A stretch of 64,000 nt of DNA from JAJDTR01 sp965220415 (GTDB taxonomy: Bacteria; Poribacteria; WGA-4E; JAJDTR01): positions 2,108,001-2,172,000 of the forward strand of contig OZ244829.1 in the NCBI GenBank assembly GCA_965220415.1, given 5' to 3'. Position 1 is the stretch's first letter. Each line of letters starts with the position of its first letter. This document shows, piece by piece, positions 7,743 to 16,007 of the stretch. A program made the translations under genes and the position numbers. Below the pieces are notes generated by a model that was given only the letters and a program-made list of their open reading frames with translations, was not told where the DNA came from and made no database searches.

Positions 7743-9448
7743 GCATAACGACAAATTGGCTAACTTCTTTACTCACAATTAAAATCTCTTGGTTTGCCTC
7801 CTTGGTAATACTGGCGGCGACGTCTGTAGTGCGCAGTGATGTCCCTCAAGTTCAATTTACCGATGTCACCGTAGGAGCCGGCATCAATTTTCGGCATATA
7901 AGCGGGGCAAAAGGCAACTACCATCTTCCGGAAACCATGGGCGCCGGCGGGGCTTTCTTTGACTACGACACCGATGGCGATCTCGACCTTTATCTCATTA
8001 ACAGCGGATATTTGACTGATGCCGCATCGCAGGCGTTGGTCACAAGTATTCTCTATCGTAACAACGGCGATGGCACGTTCACAGACATCACCGAACAATC
8101 CGGGGTTGGCAACACTGGAAATTACGGAATGGGCGCCGCTTGCGCCGACTACGACAACGACGGAGATCCCGATCTCTACGTCACGAATTTCGGCGCGAAC
8201 ATACTATACCGAAACAACGGCGATGGAACCTTCACCGACATCACCGAAAAGGCGGGCGTCGGCGATGAGTTGCTGGGGAGCAGCGCCACCTTTTTCGATT
8301 ACGACCGCGACGGACATTTGGATTTGTACGTCGTCAACTACGTTCATTATGATGTTGATGTACCGCGCCGCCCCTGCGGCGTCAAGGGCATTCGTACCTA
8401 CTGCCACCCGGAACACTTTGTCGGCGCCCCCGACCAACTCTATCGGAACAATGGTGACGGCACATTCACGAATGTCACCGAGGCGGCAGGGATAACAAAC
8501 GTCAGTGGTCCCCACAACGGAAAAGGGCTCGGAGTCATCGCGGCGGATTTCAGTAACGATGGAGAGCCCGATCTTTACGTCGCCAACGACACTACTCCCA
8601 ACTTTCTCTTCTACAACAACGGAAATGGCACGTTCACCGAGATCGGTCTTTTCTCAGGCTGCGCCTATAGCTTTGATGGAATTGCGCAGGCGAGCATGGG
8701 GGTTGACGCCGGAGACTTTAACCGCGATGGGTTCTTGGACATCTTCGTAATAAACTTCTCCCAAGAAACGAACGCGCTCTACCAAAACAATGGCGATGGA
8801 ACATTCACCGATGTAATTTACGACGTAAACCTCGGTAAAGAAAGCTACATCTTCCTAGGGTTTGGAACGGGTTTCTTCGACTACGACAACGATGGATGGC
8901 TCGACCTATACATTGCAAATGGGCACATTAGCGACAATATCGAACAGATTACCAACGTGGTCACATACGCCCAACGAGACCAACTGTTTCGCAACAACAG
9001 GAACGGTACGTTTACCGAAGTGTCGCTAAGTTCTGGGGGCTATTTTCAGTACGAGGGAGTGGGGCGCGCCGCAATCTTCGGAGATTATGACAATGATGGC
9101 GACCTTGACATCGCTGTGACCGAATCCAATGGCCCCGCCCATCTTCTGCGCAACGATGGTGGAAACCGCCAAAACTGGCTGCGCATTAAACTGGTCGGCA
9201 CCAAGAGCAACCGCGATGGATTTGGGACGCGAATTTGGATAACGGTGGGTGATGAGTCTTGGGTGCAAGAAGCACACGCGGGCTATAGTTACCTGTGCAG
9301 CAATGATCCGAGAGTATTTTTGGGGCTGGGTGATGTTAGGACGGTCGATCGTTTGGAAGTTCGCTGGCTCAGCGGAACGGTGCAGGTGCTTGAGAATATC
9401 CCCGCGAACCAAGAAATCGTCATCACCGAACCGGATAGTGAGAAGTGA
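7739..9448 (+). CDS. Exported CRTAC1-type protein: FG-GAP/VCBS repeats plus ASPIC/UnbV domain
   Basis: A 569-residue protein whose ATG overlaps the previous stop (ATGA 7739-7742). After an N-terminal hydrophobic signal (about 14-30) come repeated D-x-D-x-D-G calcium-binding loops such as DTDGDLDLY, DNDGDPDLY, DRDGHLDLY and DNDGWLDLY, alternating with YRNNGDGTFTD strands. This is the seven-bladed FG-GAP/VCBS propeller. The C-terminal 100 residues match the ASPIC/UnbV domain (NWLRIKLVGTKSNRDGFG, then RLEVRWLSG). Such proteins are cell-surface or secreted and bind calcium; a specific ligand cannot be named. It is the last gene of the coupled operon and is followed by a hairpin at 9495-9515. Confidence 0.92.
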   Translation: MSITTNWLTSLLTIKISWFASLVILAATSVVRSDVPQVQFTDVTVGAGINFRHISGAKGNYHLPETMGAGGAFFDYDTDGDLDLYLINSGYLTDAASQALVTSILYRNNGDGTFTDITEQSGVGNTGNYGMGAACADYDNDGDPDLYVTNFGANILYRNNGDGTFTDITEKAGVGDELLGSSATFFDYDRDGHLDLYVVNYVHYDVDVPRRPCGVKGIRTYCHPEHFVGAPDQLYRNNGDGTFTNVTEAAGITNVSGPHNGKGLGVIAADFSNDGEPDLYVANDTTPNFLFYNNGNGTFTEIGLFSGCAYSFDGIAQASMGVDAGDFNRDGFLDIFVINFSQETNALYQNNGDGTFTDVIYDVNLGKESYIFLGFGTGFFDYDNDGWLDLYIANGHISDNIEQITNVVTYAQRDQLFRNNRNGTFTEVSLSSGGYFQYEGVGRAAIFGDYDNDGDLDIAVTESNGPAHLLRNDGGNRQNWLRIKLVGTKSNRDGFGTRIWITVGDESWVQEAHAGYSYLCSNDPRVFLGLGDVRTVDRLEVRWLSGTVQVLENIPANQEIVITEPDSEK

Positions 9449-9494
9449 CGAAGATAAGTAAACTGAAACCGCCTCGAATTCTATAGCCTCTGTA

Positions 9495-9515
9495 CCACAA
9501 TCTGTTAGATTGTGG
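9495..9515 (+). terminator. Possible terminator hairpin after CRTAC1 operon
   Basis: CCACAATCT and AGATTGTGG form a perfect 9-bp stem with a 3-base loop 47 bp after the CRTAC1 stop. There is no T-run directly after it, so it may instead be one of the palindromic spacer repeats. Confidence 0.4.
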
Positions 9516-9811
9516 CACGTGCAAACTAACAAATCAAGCGAGCGAATAACGAGTAAGATTTACTATAGCCTTCACTAGAAGATCCTATCGCGGTCGTTGT
9601 CCACTCCCTTGATCGTTCAGTTGATCGATAGAGATCCCCTGCCCTACGATGGTGATTTTGTAGGATGGCACTAATCACTTGGGGCGTGTTGACAATTGTG
9701 CGAAGCGGTCCGTAATCGTAGGGACGAGGTTCCCTCGCCCGATACTCCATGCGGGTCGGCGGCGAGCCAAATCTCGAGCGAACGGAAGGTGATGTCAAAT
9801 GTCGACAGAAC
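9516..9811. repeat. Spacer between convergent genes with degenerate repeats
   Basis: No gene is seen. Around 9601-9670 is a degenerate copy of the GATC/GCGATAG-type unit (TTGATCG..., CGATAGAGATCCCC) followed by CTGCCCTAC, like the interrupted palindromes elsewhere. 'GTAGGGACGAGG' at about 9718 begins another spacer palindrome. Confidence 0.5.
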
Positions 9812-10519
9812 CTAACTCTCAGGCGGGATATTCTGTGTAGCGTTGATGTGGATGGTACGCCTGCCCGATTTTGAACTCAGCGCGGAATGAAATAACTTGT
9901 GATTCATGAAAAGAACATCGCCCGGCTCGTTCACCAAATCGTATCTGCCGGGCACTGCCTCCGCCGGTGTTCCCAACTTTTCAATCGATCTTATGCTTCG
10001 CTGATCCGCATCTGTGCCTAACGCCTCTCGAAACTGCGTAAAGTGGCTACCGGGAATAACGCTGAGACAACCGTCATCGGGACCGAGCCAATCCAGATAG
10101 ATCGCCGCGCGCATGGTGAAGTAGCCCTCCCTAGCAACATTGTCATGATGCCATCCGCTCCCACCGGCATGAATCAGCCCTTCGGTCACCGTGATTCTGA
10201 AATCATCACCCATCAAGTTTCGAAAGATTGCGACAATCCGTTCATCATCAAGCAACGGATAAAACACGTCGGGCGCGTAATCGAAGAAAGTAATATACGG
10301 CGGTATGGTATTGTTGACTTGCTGCCTGACCGCGGAATAACCGCGATCGTCTTGGCGAAGTTCCGGCTCCGTTGCCTCGTCTCGTGCGCTCTTCATCGCG
10401 GCATCAAAGGCGTCGGACAGTACTTTCATCTCCGCGACGGAAAACAACCCCTTACACAGAAGAAACCCGAACGTACGAAAATGGGTCACCCATTCCGCCA
10501 TCACCTGTTTCTCTATCAC
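9812..10519 (-). CDS. Phytanoyl-CoA dioxygenase (PhyH) family protein
   Basis: A 235-residue PhyH protein. The metal triad reads H124-H-D126 in GWHHDN and the distal His211 in HKLFHSAL, with Arg220/221 following as the 2-oxoglutarate anchor; the LSVIPGSH strand is at 152-159. The start is GTG at 10519, supported by AGAGGA a few bases upstream; an in-frame ATG seven codons later is an alternative. It is the last gene of a run of four on this strand (PD40, LamG, pentapeptide, PhyH) with gaps of only 10-17 bp or overlaps, so it is probably cotranscribed with exoprotein genes. Substrate unknown. Confidence 0.9.
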   Translation of the reverse strand: MIEKQVMAEWVTHFRTFGFLLCKGLFSVAEMKVLSDAFDAAMKSARDEATEPELRQDDRGYSAVRQQVNNTIPPYITFFDYAPDVFYPLLDDERIVAIFRNLMGDDFRITVTEGLIHAGGSGWHHDNVAREGYFTMRAAIYLDWLGPDDGCLSVIPGSHFTQFREALGTDADQRSIRSIEKLGTPAEAVPGRYDLVNEPGDVLFMNHKLFHSALSSKSGRRTIHINATQNIPPES

Positions 10520-10536
10520 TGTAGTCCTCTCTCTCC

Positions 10537-10977
10537 CTACTTCTTCACCATCTTCGCTTCCTCTGGGTCAAATCCGACCGGGAACTGCGTCTGTGAGTTA
10601 TAATGAGCGCCTTCCAATACCGCTTCATCGAGCTCTGCTTCACGAAGATCTGCGCCGCACACGGTCGTTGGACGAGATTCTGCACCCTCAAGGTTCGTTC
10701 GACTCAAAGAACGCCAGCGATAATCGACTTCATTCAAATCCGCGGTGCGCAAGTCTGCGCCCCCCAGATTCGCTCCGCGCAGAATTGCTTGGCGAAGGTC
10801 CGCACCGCGTAAATCTGTCCCTGACAAGTCTGCCCCTTGCAGATTCGATCGCGTTAGGAATACCCGATGAAGATTTGCGTTTTTCAAATCTGCGCCATGT
10901 AGGTCCACGTCAGCGAGATAAACGCCGTGCAAATCCGCTCCCGGCTCAATTACATACCCATTTACGGTTCGACTCAT
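10537..10977 (-). CDS. Pentapeptide-repeat protein
   Basis: A 146-residue protein with about twenty tandem A-[DN]-L-x-x pentapeptides between residues 14 and 125 (GADLHGVYLADVDLHGADL and so on), the signature of a right-handed quadrilateral beta-helix. There is no signal peptide. Some members of the family mimic DNA and protect gyrase from inhibitors, but most have unknown roles, and nothing here points to one. The repeat is irregular near residues 80-100, where the register breaks (VDYRWRSLSRTNLEG). It sits 10 bp after the LamG gene and 17 bp before the PhyH gene, so it is part of the same transcription unit. Confidence 0.9.
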   Translation of the reverse strand: MSRTVNGYVIEPGADLHGVYLADVDLHGADLKNANLHRVFLTRSNLQGADLSGTDLRGADLRQAILRGANLGGADLRTADLNEVDYRWRSLSRTNLEGAESRPTTVCGADLREAELDEAVLEGAHYNSQTQFPVGFDPEEAKMVKK

Positions 10978-10987
10978 CTCGTATCTT

Positions 10988-11782
10988 CTAATTGGGAACT
11001 GTACCCCGTCCTTTAATGGCGGCCCAAGTGGTGGTTACTTTGTCGCGTGCGGAAACGGCGAGGAGCGATCCTATACCGCTCTCCATAACCTCTTTGACTT
11101 CGTCTTCCGACAATGGTCGATTCCAGAATCCAATCTCGTCCAGGGTGCCGTTGAACCATTCCGATCTGCCCTCCCAAGGCAGGCGGTTACCGAAGTGCAT
11201 CGGCTTCCCGGTCACAGGAACTTCTCCTAGAATCTTGTTGCCAACTTCCTTGCCGTCGCGGTACACGATACTCGATTCATTAGGCTCGTGCGACCACGCC
11301 ACGTGGTACCATTTCCCGAAGTTCCCAATCGGTTTGCCATCCGAAAAAGCCCAAGCCCCTCCGATACCCCAATGGTGGCGTTTATCGCCGAGTAGATACC
11401 ATTGGATTCTTGTACCATCGCCGCCCGATTTGTCCATAATAGCACCGCCCTTCGTTGGCTTCATCCAGTGCGCAATCGTGAATCCCTCCGGCAGTTGGTC
11501 CAAATCTCTTGCATTCTTCACCGTTATGAGCGATTGACCCTTGAGTTCAAACGCCTTTCCCACTTGGGCATCATCGGTCCACACGCCTCTGTCCACCTTA
11601 ATTTCGCCCGGGTTCTCACCCACAGAATCGCCCATTACATCCCCGCGCCCTTCATCAAGCGGCCAATAGGCAACAAGACCGTCAATGAGTTTGGCGTGCG
11701 CGTCTGCCTGAGTCGAAAGTACGAATATAACGATGAGTAGCGCAAGATAGATTCCGTTTTTCTCTGTCAATTTCAACCTCAC
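10988..11782 (-). CDS. Secreted LamG/concanavalin-like protein with W-x-x-I-K tail
   Basis: A 264-residue protein starting at GTG, which overlaps the stop of the upstream PD40 gene (GTGA at 11779-11782), so translation is coupled. An N-terminal signal peptide (about 10-28, TQADAHA) leads into a LamG_3 jelly roll: LVAYWPLDEGRGD at the start, FTIAHWMKP in the middle, WYHVAWSH with Y-R-D-G-K-E, and the closing LDEIGFWNRPLSEDEVKEVM. The last 25 residues leave the fold and end in VTTTWAAIKG, a degenerate version of the W-G-x-[IL]-K tail shared by neighbouring exoproteins. A carbohydrate- or surface-binding role is typical of the fold but unproven here. Confidence 0.9.
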   Translation of the reverse strand: MRLKLTEKNGIYLALLIVIFVLSTQADAHAKLIDGLVAYWPLDEGRGDVMGDSVGENPGEIKVDRGVWTDDAQVGKAFELKGQSLITVKNARDLDQLPEGFTIAHWMKPTKGGAIMDKSGGDGTRIQWYLLGDKRHHWGIGGAWAFSDGKPIGNFGKWYHVAWSHEPNESSIVYRDGKEVGNKILGEVPVTGKPMHFGNRLPWEGRSEWFNGTLDEIGFWNRPLSEDEVKEVMESGIGSLLAVSARDKVTTTWAAIKGRGTVPN

Positions 11783-12843
11783 CGACTTGCGGACGATTTC
11801 CGCCCCGACTGTTTAATTTTGCCCCAAGTTACAGCACGTTTTTCCTTTGGAGAAACCGAAAACGCAATCTTCGGATCGAACCACGACGGGTACGTGTCGG
11901 ACGCTGAATCATTCGTGACATTTCTAGGGTTGCTCCCATCCGCGCCCATAATAAAAATTTCATTGTTTCTCGCGCGGTTGGAAGCAAAAGCGATCTCTTT
12001 GCCGTTCGGTGACCACGTCGGATGACCGTCCCAGACGAAGATATTCTCGGTCAACTGCTTGACATTGCTGCCATCCCTATCCATGACGTAGATCTCGCTA
12101 TCGCCGTCCCGGTCGGACGCAAAAACTATCTTGAGGCCCAGCGGAGGCCGCCATGCCGGCTTTTTCTCGTTCTTGGGCGTATTCGTAAGATTCTTCTTGT
12201 TGTCCCCCGTTCGGTCCATGACAAAGATGTCGTAATTGCCTGTTCGATTGCTCGACCAGGCAAGCCGTTTTCCATCCGGCGACCATGCCGGGCTCTCATC
12301 CTGTGCCGAGTGAAAAGTCAGTCGAAAACTGGTTTCCCCATCGCCGTCTCCAAGATTGCCGAACGGGAACGGCTCAATATTCTTCTTCCTGTCCTCGACA
12401 AGGCGGACAACCCAAACATCAAAGTTCCAGTTGTCGGCGCCGTGTGCGTGGACGACAGCAAGCCAATTCTCATTCGGAGACCACGCCGGAGTGAGATCCC
12501 GGTTGCCGGCAGTGACCACTTTAACGTTCTCTCCATCGTTGTCCATGATGTAGACTCTCTCAAAATGTGATTCTCTATCGGAAGCAAACAGGATTTTGGT
12601 CCCATCCCGAGACCACGAAGGGGTTATATCCTGTTTGCCGTGCTTCGTTATTCGCTCCACATTCTGTCCGTCAGGGTCTATGGCATAGATATCCTTGTTC
12701 TTCTTTCCCTTTCTATCCGACACAAAGACGATGCGCGCAGTCTCTGGAGGCTCTACCGCAATTGCACTCACCACCCCCAGTAGCATACTCGCGAGAAAGG
12801 CGCCGCACAGACCGACGCATAGCTGCTTAACATTTCCTTGCAT
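11779..12843 (-). CDS. Secreted TolB-like PD40 beta-propeller protein
   Basis: A 354-residue protein with a signal peptide (residues 1-30, VVSAIAVEPP), a strong ribosome site (GGAGG) and at least six PD40/TolB blades carrying the [PS]-x-W-S-P-D-G / I-x-[FV]-x-S-x-R / D-I-[FY]-V-M-D-x-D-G pattern. The C-terminus ends FSVSPKEKRAVTWGKIKQ, the tail shared by the whole cluster. Its closest relative in the window is the protein at 17563-18630, with the same opening (EPPETARIVFVSDRK) and blade order. TolB-type propellers commonly bind proteins or glycans in the periplasm or on the surface. It heads a PD40-LamG-pentapeptide-PhyH run. Confidence 0.92.
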   Translation of the reverse strand: MQGNVKQLCVGLCGAFLASMLLGVVSAIAVEPPETARIVFVSDRKGKKNKDIYAIDPDGQNVERITKHGKQDITPSWSRDGTKILFASDRESHFERVYIMDNDGENVKVVTAGNRDLTPAWSPNENWLAVVHAHGADNWNFDVWVVRLVEDRKKNIEPFPFGNLGDGDGETSFRLTFHSAQDESPAWSPDGKRLAWSSNRTGNYDIFVMDRTGDNKKNLTNTPKNEKKPAWRPPLGLKIVFASDRDGDSEIYVMDRDGSNVKQLTENIFVWDGHPTWSPNGKEIAFASNRARNNEIFIMGADGSNPRNVTNDSASDTYPSWFDPKIAFSVSPKEKRAVTWGKIKQSGRKSSASR

Positions 12844-13005
12844 TTTTGGCCTCCTTTGCCAATTAGTTGACTGTAAATACGTAAAATCAAAACCAAATTA
12901 TCGGTGAAAGCAAATTGGTGCATCACCGGAATTGTGCAACTCGAAAAAGCATATTCCATCTCCGCAGTAGATGAGCGGAATTTCTCAAGCGTGCCACACA
13001 CATCA

Positions 13006-13965
13006 TCATCGACCCGAAGTCGGCCTTTTAATCTCGCCCCAAATCGCGGGGTAGCCCGCCGCTTGAGACACCGACCATGCTGTCGGGTCAAACCAATCGA
13101 GATCGAGACACCAGGTACCGTCCTCGCTGAGTTGTTTAAGGTGATTTCCATCGGTAGTCATCAATTCGATCGTCGAGGCAATCTTGTCCACCCATGCCAC
13201 GTATGCAATCGTGTTCCCGTCGGGGGACCAGGCAGGGAACCATTTGGTTGGCGGGTTGTCTGTCAATCTTTTTGTTCGACCGCTGCCATCGGCTGCCACC
13301 ACACTGATTTGAGAAAGCCAACCTGCGAAACTATCGTCATACGCAATCCATTGACCGTCGGGAGACCACGACGGACGATCCTTAGTTCTCAAATCGTGGG
13401 TAAGCCTTACTTGATTGCTGCCGTCGCTATCCATAGCGTAGATTTCAGGTTCAGCCTGCCTTTTGGCGGATACGAATGCTATTCGAACCCCGTCAGGCGA
13501 CCACGCTGGATTATAGTTCGATCCCCATTGCGTTAACTGTATCTGGTTACCCCCGTCGGCGTCCATTACCCAAACCTGATGTTTCAACGCTGTGAAGCGA
13601 TTGAACGCAATCTTCTCTCCGTCAGGAGACCACGACGGTTCCCGATCTGTAAATCATTCTGACAGCTGCATCAAATTCTGTCCATCGGAATCCATAACAT
13701 AGATATGGTGACCTCTATTGAACGCAATCCTATTGCCATCGGGAGACCACGACGGTTCAGCGTCAAACCCCGGATTATCCGTAAGTCTTACCTCATTGCC
13801 TCCGTCACCATCCATCACGCAGATATCGCGATTTCCGTCGACTCCCAGGCACGTGAAAGCAATCTTGGTTCCGCGGGCGGCGTAGCTACTTGCTGCAATG
13901 TGCATCTGGATTAAAAGAGAGACGACAAGCGCTGCCGTCAAGAATCGTCCAGCTTTGAATGACAT
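13006..13965 (-). pseudogene. PD40 beta-propeller paralogue broken by an in-frame TGA
   Basis: One continuous frame of 320 codons is interrupted by TGA at 13654-13656. The upstream part (103 residues, MSFKAGRFL leader and first blades) ends QLSE; reading through gives FTDREPSWSPDG, exactly the next blade, and continues without shift to the C-terminal tail AIWGEIKRP. The paralogues at 14474-15442 (322 residues) and 16008-16934 (308) have the same leader and full length, so the ancestral gene was intact. A single base change (for example CGA to TGA) is the simplest explanation; a sequencing error is possible. TGA is used as a normal stop by many neighbours, so recoding is unlikely. Confidence 0.85.
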
Positions 13966-14473
13966 TTTTCCTCCTTAGCCAGAGCTAAATTGATATGCGA
14001 ATTACAATATTCTAGACATCAACCGACAGTTTTTAGCGCAAGGGACCTCTATCGATCAAGCGACTGATAAGGGAGGGCGATAGTCCATCCCACTCGCTGT
14101 TCACTCCGTCGATCCCTTTTTCCGTAACTGTTTAGTCTATCAATCTGTTTTGGGAATGTTGGTTCGCCGTGCTGCAGTTTAATCCCGGTTCCTACACCAT
14201 CAAGCGAACGGATAGTGAGTGCGATAGAGATCCCTGAGCGGAATGTAGGAGCGATCTCCAGGTCGCGATTTCCCGTTGGCGCGTAAGTTCTGGGCTGAAC
14301 TAAACAATTACCTTTTTCCTTAAAGACTAGGTTTCTTCCCTAATTCCTAGTGGCTGCAAGATGCGGAATAGTCGGCTCAAGACTCGTAACTAATCACGTA
14401 CAATCAAGGTAATCTCGTAATCCCATGAATCACAGTTCAGACAACGTTAACTGCCACCGACCAAGCGCACCCC
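13966..14473. repeat. Repeat-rich spacer between PD40 paralogues
   Basis: No gene is seen. The first 70 bp (to ATTCTAGACATC and TTTTTAGCGCAA) are homologous to the spacer upstream of the 14474-15442 gene. Units of the GATC/GCGATAG type lie at about 14047-14095 and 14196-14243, and a palindromic GTAGGAGCGATCTCC... GTCGCGA copy at 14252-14275. Confidence 0.6.
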
Positions 14474-15442
14474 TCACCGGAGGTTCGCCGCGATGTCCTT
14501 CAGCCTCCCCCAAATGGTAATCTGGTTGCCCTCCGGCGAAACGGAGGTTACTCCGCTATATAGCCAATCCGGATAACTATTCCAGAAATCGGGTTCACGT
14601 AGCAAAGCGTCGACAGCGCCGTCAGTTACATCCACCGTGTAAATCCCGATAATTCCAAGATCCCTCTCTCCCCAAGAGGTAAACGCGATGGATTTACTGT
14701 CCGGTGACCATGTAGGGTATGCTTCCGTAACACGCTCCGTGAGTTGCCTCGGATTCTCTCCGTCGCTATCCACCACCCAAATTACGTTGTTGCCCGTATA
14801 CGCGATGCGCTTCCCGTCGGGCGACCATGATGGCACACGTTTGTGCACAAAGTCATCCGTTAACTGGGTCCGATTTCGTCCGTCGATATCGATTACGTAA
14901 ATTTGAGAGTTTTCACCAGGATTTTTAGCGGCGATAAATGCTATTCGTTTTCCATCGGGCGACCAAGTCGGATGTAAGCCTCTTGCATTCTTAACTAACC
15001 TCTTGTTCGTCCCATCCGCATCCATCACGGTAATCCCGGCGAAGGCGTCGTCGTACACAATTTTCGTGCCGTCTGGCGACCAATCCGGTAAATTGTCCAC
15101 CAACCCGTCCGTCAGTCTAATCGGGTTCTTCCCGTCGGCGTCGATCACCCAGATTTGCCTGTGATCTCTGTTTTCATTGTTTCTATTGGAAACAAAGGCA
15201 ATCTTTGCCCCGTCGGGAGACCATGTCGGAAATAGGTCTGTTGCCGGATGTACCGTTACTCTTCTCTTGTTTCCCCCGTCGCCGTCCATGACATAGATAT
15301 CAAGAAAAAGCCCGCCGGCAGGCGAAGAGGTGAAGGCTATCTTGGTTCTGCCAGAGGCGTAGCCGTTTACCGCAATCTGCATCTGGATGAACAGGGAGAG
15401 GACAATCGCTGCTGCGAACAAGCGTCCAGCTTTGAACGACAT
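14474..15442 (-). CDS. Secreted TolB-like PD40 beta-propeller protein
   Basis: A 322-residue protein with a signal peptide (MSFKAGRLF leader, cleavage near NGYAS) nearly identical to those of the genes at 13006-13965 and 16008-16934, which shows recent tandem duplication. Blades carry PTWSPDG, PDWSPDG, PSWSPDG and the I-Y-V-[MI]-D-x-D-G strands; D-x-D-G loops may bind calcium. The C-terminus reads VTSVSPEGNQITIWGRLK, the shared tail. AGAGGA precedes the ATG. A 228-bp mobile element has inserted 22 bp upstream of its start codon (15468-15695), between the ribosome site and the ancestral upstream region, and may have changed its expression. Confidence 0.92.
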   Translation of the reverse strand: MSFKAGRLFAAAIVLSLFIQMQIAVNGYASGRTKIAFTSSPAGGLFLDIYVMDGDGGNKRRVTVHPATDLFPTWSPDGAKIAFVSNRNNENRDHRQIWVIDADGKNPIRLTDGLVDNLPDWSPDGTKIVYDDAFAGITVMDADGTNKRLVKNARGLHPTWSPDGKRIAFIAAKNPGENSQIYVIDIDGRNRTQLTDDFVHKRVPSWSPDGKRIAYTGNNVIWVVDSDGENPRQLTERVTEAYPTWSPDSKSIAFTSWGERDLGIIGIYTVDVTDGAVDALLREPDFWNSYPDWLYSGVTSVSPEGNQITIWGRLKDIAANLR

Positions 15443-16007
15443 TTTTTTCCTCTTAGTCAGAGCTTAAGAACCTGTTTGAAAAGTACAGTTGTAGGGTGCG
15501 CACTGCGCACCAGCCTCTAAAAGCCCCAGAGGGGATCAAGCGAACGATCAACTGAGTGGATAGCGAAGGCGATAGTAAATCCCATAGTGAGTGCGATAGA
15601 GATCCCACAGGTAGGTAGTAGACAAAAATAAAAACATGAAAAACTGACTACAAATAACCAAAAATGGCCTTGCTACCGATTATTCAAACAGGCTCTAAGG
15701 AAATTTACGACTCACAAGATTCCAGACATCCACCACTGTTTCTGTAGCGCAAACTGTATGAAGTTTAAAAATTAGTCCGGTAATTTCTTGGCGAAACCCG
15801 GTGCGGTTGGAAACCGCACCTACCGGACCTGGGGAAAATTAGAATTACTAGTCGCTCGCTTAATCTGTCAGTTTGCGCATCGCAGGCGCGAGTGCTATCC
15901 GGACGCCTTCCTGAGCAGAAAATTGACTAAAGGGTCCGAATTTTCGGGCGGAACCAGCAATCGTCGAATCACCGAGATCTTCTCCCGTCGCCGACCACAC
16001 ACATAGT
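15443..16007. repeat. Spacer with mobile-element insertion and palindromic repeats
   Basis: No gene is seen. It contains the element at 15468-15695 (separate entry), then a stretch homologous to 14010-14040 (CCAGACATCCACC, TGTAGCGCAA), and at 15800-15823 a palindrome GGTGCGGTTGG... AACCGCACC whose inverse copy is at 56555-56578. Confidence 0.6.
15468..15695. mobile_element. Non-autonomous element (MITE-like), TAA target duplication, IS5-like ends
   Basis: The left end GAACCTGTTTGAA and right end TTCAAACAGGCTC are inverted repeats, and TAA flanks both sides (15465-15467 and 15696-15698). The paralogous promoter region of the 13006-13965 gene has CAGAGCTAAATTG at the equivalent site, an empty target. 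A related element is at 53573-53721 with the same ends and the same TAA duplication. There is no transposase; TNA duplications and GAGCCTGTT-like ends fit the IS5/IS1031 group, from memory. Inside are palindrome and GATC/GCGATAG units. Confidence 0.8.

Noticed and set aside
13654..13656. TGA recoded as an amino acid in a PD40 gene
   Set aside because: TGA is used as an ordinary stop by many intact neighbours (for example at 6871-6873, 9446-9448, 11779-11781), and the codon interrupts only one of several paralogues; a point mutation is simpler.
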